Shown: positions 58,490-64,000 of the stretch, one piece after another | Position numbering within the stretch: position 1 is the first letter of the stretch | Layout of the letters: every line of letters starts with the position of its first letter | NCBI GenBank assembly: GCA_016714905.1 | Contig: JADKBW010000008.1 | Location: forward strand, 1-64,000 | Source of the DNA: Flavobacterium sp. | GTDB lineage: Bacteria; Bacteroidota; Bacteroidia; Flavobacteriales; Flavobacteriaceae | DNA length: 64,000 nt | Direction: 5' to 3' | Notes under the pieces: generated by a model | Databases searched by the model: none | What the model was told of the DNA's origin: nothing | The model's input: only the letters and a program-made list of their open reading frames with translations | Position numbers and translations under genes: made by a program

Positions 58490-60467
58490 ATGAATTTTGA
58501 AAGAAGACATCTTACTGACGAAAAATTACTAGATCTATACAAAAGACTTTTGAAGCCGCGACTCATTGAAGAGAAAATGTTGATTCTTATCCGTCAAGGT
58601 AAAGTATCGAAATGGTTTTCAGGAATTGGGCAAGAGGCGATTTCAGTTGGAATTACAGCCGTCTTGGATAAAGACGAGTACATTCTACCCATGCACCGAA
58701 ACTTAGGTGTTTTTACAGGAAGAGATATTCCATTGTTCCGATTGTTTTCTCAATGGCAAGGAAAGGCGAATGGTTTTACAAAAGGACGTGATCGAAGTTT
58801 TCATTTTGGAACTCAAGAGTATAAGATTATTGGTATGATTTCCCATTTGGGTCCTCAATTAGGTGTGGCAGATGGAATTGCGCTAGCTAATAAACTGAAG
58901 AAGAACGGAAAAGTTACGGCGGTATTTACGGGTGAAGGTGCTACTAGTGAAGGTGATTTCCATGAAGCGTTGAATATTGCTTCAGTATGGGATTTACCCG
59001 TTCTGTTTGTGATTGAGAATAATGGATATGGGTTGTCAACGCCAACCAATGAGCAATATCGATGTGAAAACTTGGCTGATAAAGGAATTGGATATGGAAT
59101 GGAAAGTCACATTATTGACGGTAACAATATTTTAGAAGTTTTTATAGAGCTTTCTGAAATTGTAGCTTCGATGAAAACGAATCCACGTCCAGTTCTACTA
59201 GAATTCAAAACATTCCGCATGCGTGGACATCAAGAAGCAAGTGGTACAAAATATGTACCTCAAGAGTTGATGGATTTGTGGGCTGAAAAAGACCCGGTAG
59301 ATACGTACAAACGATACTTGATCAAGCAAAATATACTTTCAACTGAGCAAGATGAAACTTGGCGAGAAGAAATTAAGAAAGAAATCGATGATCATTTAGT
59401 TCTAGCTAATGCAGAGGCAGAGATTGAAGCGGACTACGACGAAGAATTAAATGATGTATACAAACCGTATGATTTTGAAGAAGTTAAAACTGAAGGGAAA
59501 ATTGAAAATATCCGTTTAATAGACGCAATATCACAAGGATTAAAGCAATCGATGGAACGCCATCCAGAATCGGTTATCATGGGACAAGATATCGCGGAGT
59601 ACGGTGGCGCATTTAAAATTACTGAAGGTTTTGTTGAACAATTTGGAAAAGAGAGAGTCATTAATACGCCCATTTGCGAAAGTGCTGTAGTATCTGCTGG
59701 AATGGGATTGTCCATTAACGGATATAAAGCCATTGTCGAAATGCAGTTTGCGGATTTTGTATCGACAGGTTTCAATCCAATCGTTAACTATTTAGCAAAA
59801 GTACATTATCGTTGGCAAGAGAAAGCTGATGTAGTCATCAGAATGCCTTGCGGCGGTGGCACTCAAGCAGGACCATTCCATTCGCAGACCAATGAAGCTT
59901 GGTTTACAAAAACACCTGGATTGAAAGTGGTTTATCCCGCTTTTCCTTATGACGCCAAAGGCTTATTAGCTACTGCGATTAACGATCCGAATCCAGTATT
60001 GTTTTTTGAACATAAACAATTGTACAGAAGCGTTTACCAAGAAGTACCAGAAGATTATTATACATTGCCTTTTGGAAAAGCTTCCCTTTTGAAGGAAGGA
60101 AACGATATCACTATTATTGCATTTGGCGCCGCGGTGCATTGGGCGATAGAAACGCTTGACAAAAATCCAGATATTTCTGCTGATTTAATTGACTTGCGAA
60201 CGCTGCAACCTCTTAGATAAGGAAACAATATATGCGTCTGTCAAAAAAACAAATAAAGCTATTATTCTTCAAGAAGACAGCATGTTTGGTGGAATAGCAA
60301 GTGATATTTCCGCCATGATTATGGAAGATTGTTTTGAGTTTTTAGATGGACCTGTAAAGAGAGTTGCAAGTTTGGATAGCCCAATTCCATTTACCAAAGC
60401 ATTGGAGGATCAATACCTACCGAAAGAGCGGTTTGAATTGGCTCTTTTAAAATTGTTGAAGTATTAG
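58490..60467 (+). CDS. 2-Oxoacid dehydrogenase E1, alpha-beta fusion, split by one indel
   Basis: About 658 residues from ATG 58490 (MNFERRHLTDEKLL). The first half is the E1 alpha subunit, with the thiamine-diphosphate motif TGEGATSEGDFHEA up to ENNGYG. The second half is E1 beta, with IMGQDIAEYGGAFK and RMPCGGGTQAGPFHSQ. Fused forms are typical of Bacteroidetes and act on branched-chain 2-oxoacids or pyruvate; the branched-chain type is most likely. One extra base at 60211-60217 breaks the frame near LQPL-DKETIYASVKK; its removal joins the last 85 residues to the rest. E2 and E3 are not in the window. Confidence 0.92.
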
Positions 60468-60488
60468 AATTAATATTATCTCGATAAG

Positions 60489-60523
60489 AAAAAAGAGTTC
60501 TATAATGGAGACTCTTTTTTTTT
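60489..60523 (+). terminator. Terminator of the E1 fusion gene
   Basis: AAAGAGT and ACTCTTT pair across an 11-base loop with a one-base bulge nearby and are followed by nine T. It lies about 20 bases past the stop. Confidence 0.7.
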
Positions 60524-60622
60524 GTAATAAAATCAGATTTAGAAAAAACTAAATTTTATTTTTTTGGCAATAATTACTACCTTGTGCAACTAAATTTTTA
60601 AGGCAAATAAAATCAAAATAAA

Positions 60623-63600
60623 ATGCAAAAAGCAATAAAGATCATAGCTCTTTTATTACAATTTTATCTACTATAGGCATCTATAGCCAAAATTTACTTA
60701 CTAATGGTGATTTTGAAAGTGGAGGAGTTGGCAATGGTTTTCAAACCAATTATTTCTTAGTTTCGTCCAATAGTTCTCCCAGAAGTTATGCAATCGTTAG
60801 TAATGCAGCACCTATCAATGCAGTTTTTAGCAATATTTGTAATGACCATTCTGCTTCAGGCGTAAATATGATGGTAGTAGATGGCGCTAATTCTGGTCCC
60901 AATAATGACAAAATATGGGAAGCTTTAACTCCGTCAGGCGGAGGAGGAGGAATTCCAGTTACCATTGGTGTAACCTATACATTTAGTTATTGGATTCAAT
61001 CTATTTCAACAACCAATACTGCTGCGAATTCTGCCAATATTCAAGTTAAAATTAATAATGTTGATATCAACCCAACCTTAGGAAGCAACATTTGCTCAAC
61101 CAATTTGTGCGAATGGAATGAAGTAAAATATACGTGGGTGGCTAATTCTCCATTTGCTCAAATATGGCTTTTTGACAGACAAACTTCTTCTGCAGGAAAT
61201 GATTTCGCTCTAGATGACATTTCATTCAGAGCAGCACCTGCGCCACTTTCATTAGCCTATTCAATTACAAATCTCACTTGCATCGGTGCAAATGACGGAA
61301 CGATATTCGGTTATGGAGTGGGAGGAACTGGGCCATATAACTATACATTATCTGGCGCCATTCCTGCAACCAATAGCACTACTGGTTTTTTTACTGGATT
61401 GCCGCCGGGAAACTATACGTTAGCAGTTACCGATAGCGCTGGAGGTAGCACTTCAATTCCTGGAATCGTAATTCCAAATCCTGTTGGTTTAACACTCACT
61501 GCCGCAAGTTCTACAATTTGTGCAGGTGCTACAACAACGCTTACTGTTACCGGTGGAGGTCCATACACTTGGTCTGTCGATAATACACAGCCAATTCCTA
61601 CTGGATCAAATCCGACAGTCAGTCCTTCGGTTACCACAACATATACAGTTAATTCAACTACAGTAACCCCAAACAATTTAGTTTACAATGGTGATTTTTT
61701 CTTAGGCAATATCGGATTTACAAGTGAACACAACTATTACGCAAGTAATACTGGTAATCTTCAAAAAGCATATGGTGTTGTTACTAATCCTAATGCATGG
61801 GAAATAGGATTTTCGAATTGTACAGATCACACCACAGGTGCAGGGAATATGATGGTTGTTGATGGTTCGACGGCAAATGGTGGTAATGACAAAGTGTGGT
61901 GCCAAACTATTCCTGCAACTCCTGGTCAAAACTATAGTTTAACTTATTGGATTCAATCTTTATCAAACCCTGCAGGTTTATCAAACATTGAAGTTCTGGT
62001 TAATGGCGTTTCGATCGGGTCTTCCCTCGCACCTAATGCTATCTGTGTTTGGGACGACGTAATTTATAATTGGATTCAAGGTGCGAGTAATACAGCTGAA
62101 ATATGTATATACAATAGAAATACTGCTGCAAATGGTAATGACTTTGCATTAGATGATATCGTCGTTTCAAGAATAAACACCTGTGTCTTACCTCCTCGAT
62201 CAGTAACGGTGAATGTGACTAATACCGTCACGCTTTTGATAACAAATCCATCAGCTATCTGTTTACCAGGAACAGTTAATATCACTGCCGCAGCAGTAAC
62301 TGCTGGTAGTACACCTGGGTTAACATTAACCTATTGGAATGATGCCGCTGCAACAGCAAGTCCGATTAGTTTGCAGCAGCTGTTATAGAACTAGCGGCAC
62401 CTATTACATCAGAGCCACATTAGGTACCTGTTCAGTTGTTCAGCCGGTAAGTGTCACATTAACGCCTGCAGGATCTGTTGCAGCACCTACAGCTACATCA
62501 CCTTTATATTTATGTCGAGGAAGCGTTGCAACTCCTTTAACCGCTACGGCATTGCCAGGAGCAACTTTGAATTGGTATGGTACAAATGCAACTGGAGGTA
62601 CGCCATCAGCCACTGCGCCAACACCATCAACTGCTGTTGACGGAAATACAATTTATTATGTGAGTCAAACTATTGGAACTTGTGAAAGTCCACGAAAAGC
62701 TATTAATGTAGTGGTTAACGCTATTTCGGGAGTGATTAATTTGGTTTGTGATGCAAATCAAGTTACAACCAGTCCAGTAACCTCTGTATTTTTCGATTGG
62801 AATAATATACCGCCAAACCGACCTGATATTTACAATTTAACTTATTCAATAAACGGAGGTCCCTTAGTTAATGCTTCTACCGTACTTTCATCCTATGAAG
62901 TTTTTGGTGTCTTACCTGGGCAAAGTGTTACCTTGACAATTGTATCAGCGCCAGGATATCCATGTGTAACTTTCCCGATTTCAAATACTTGTAGTAATTG
63001 TGCATCGACAACAACGCCTACATTTGCATCAATACCAGCTACAATATGTTCTGGTTCAGTTGCTCCAAGCTTACCAGCATCTTCTGATAATGGAATTAGT
63101 GGTACTTGGTCACCTGCAACAATTAGCAACACCACAGGCGGCACCTATGTATTTACACCTAATAGTACTTTGTTTCCTTGCGCTACTCAAGTAAATAAAG
63201 TAATTGCAATAACAAACCCGCCAACTACCGTCTTAGCTGGAATAAACATTTGTGTAGGTTCAACAACTACATTTACTTCTTCAACTCCTGGTGGTACATG
63301 GAGTTCTGCTAATCCACTTATTGCTACTGTAAATGCTGCTAATGGTCAAGTTACTGGCGTAAGTAGTGGAGTCGTTTCTATCGATTATACTTTTCCAGCC
63401 GCTGGAGGTTGTGGTCCTGTAACTTTTTCAAGACCGCTTACAGTTAGTAATTTGCCATCACCGGGTACTTTATCAGGAAATCAGTCGATTTGCGTTGGAG
63501 GTTCATCTTTATTTTCATCTACAGTATCTGGAGGAACTTGGACATCTTCGAATGTAAGCGTAGCAACGGTAAATGCTTCTACAGGAGTAGTCACTGGTAT

Positions 63601-64000
63601 TAGCGCCGGAACTTCAATCATTAAGTACGAAATACCCGCCACCGCAGGCTGTGCTAGTACTAATACCACTAGAACAATTACTGTTAACGCTAATGTGGTA
63701 CCAACTTTTACAGCAATACAACCAGTCTGCGCAGGTAATCCATTGGGACCTTTACCATTGACTTCCACCAACGGTATAACAGGAACTTGGGATTTACCAC
63801 CCGATAATACAACAACAACCACGTACACTTTTACCCCAACAGCGGGACTTTGTGCAACAACAGCGCAATTAACGATTATTGTAAATCAACGAGTTACACC
63901 ATTATTTAGTTTGGGAACAACGGTTTGTCAAGGAGACACACCACCGGTATTACCCACTTTGTCAGACAATATACCACCGATAACTGGAACATGGAATACA
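60623..64000 (+). CDS. Large secreted Ig/PKD-like repeat protein, cut at the window end, two frame breaks
   Basis: Signal peptide from ATG 60623 (MQKAIKIIALLLQF); one T is missing at 60662-60665, after which TIGIYSQNLLTNGDFESGG follows. Two jellyroll-like units of LTNGDF/LVYNGDFFLGNIGF type with WIQS and FALDDI pieces occupy 60700-62200. A second break lies at 62370-62390 (two bases lost or one gained), after which the frame from 62396 is open to the window end. That part is a series of Ig-like repeats of about 80-90 residues with TTICSG/SICVGGSS, GGTWSS and ATVNASTGVVTGISAG. It is a large surface or secreted adhesin-like protein, probably T9SS, with its end outside the window. Confidence 0.85.

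Overview
The window looks like chromosome of a member of the Flavobacteriaceae, probably Flavobacterium or a close relative. The evidence is low-GC DNA, Bacteroidetes-type promoters (TTG, about 20 bases, TAnnTTTG), several secreted proteins ending in type IX secretion (T9SS) sorting domains, a fused branched-chain dehydrogenase E1, bacillithiol synthesis (bshA), an LptD-like protein, and gene orders that I recall as typical of flavobacteria (tamB divergent from tsaD-rsmE; amidase, MCE protein, Fe-S proteins, GH3, bshA).

Layout. 1-4.1 kb: a cut TPR gene, an NlpC/P60 peptidase, a thiolase and a Ser-Pro-Arg tRNA cluster with a clear promoter. 4.2-11.5 kb: two tandem paralogous genes for repetitive DUF4397 surface proteins, with three and six repeats of about 232 residues. 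11.7-19.5 kb: a VanX-like dipeptidase, then a minus-strand block tsaD-rsmE-T9SS protein-DUF4159-AI-2E permease-methyltransferase. 19.6-28.2 kb: tamB, then central carbon metabolism (pfkA, gapA, an N-acetylglucosamine-kinase-like gene, mgsA) and ridA. 28.2-42.2 kb: lptD facing an amidase-MCE-Fe-S-GH3/beta-lactamase-bshA-PrcB-like series; this is envelope and redox biology. 42.2-52.3 kb: LpxH-like hydrolase, aroC, a dicarboxylate symporter, two T9SS proteins, a tiny membrane protein, mutS2 and ung. 52.3-60.5 kb: membrane and transport-like proteins, a nucleoside phosphorylase, a SUI1-type factor, a 2-oxoglutarate-type oxygenase and the branched-chain E1 fusion. 60.6 kb to the end: a large secreted Ig/PKD-like protein cut by the window edge.

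Sequence quality matters here. At least twelve genes, several of them normally essential (aroC, pfkA, lptD, tamB, the E1 fusion), are split by one-base indels, mostly losses in homopolymer runs, yet both sides of every break keep full family conservation. I read these as sequencing or consensus errors rather than pseudogenes and give the rejoined spans. gapA carries a different lesion, a clean 12-codon in-frame gap.

The parts least explained by ordinary genes are a family of dispersed intergenic hairpin repeats (four copies plus two GC-rich relatives), a 19-bp exact repeat of the tRNA-Pro 3' end, 8-bp-unit and 16-bp-unit repeats just upstream of two genes, and a 41-residue membrane protein next to a very GC-rich island. 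I did not find CRISPR arrays, insertion sequences, prophage genes, defence systems or rRNA.
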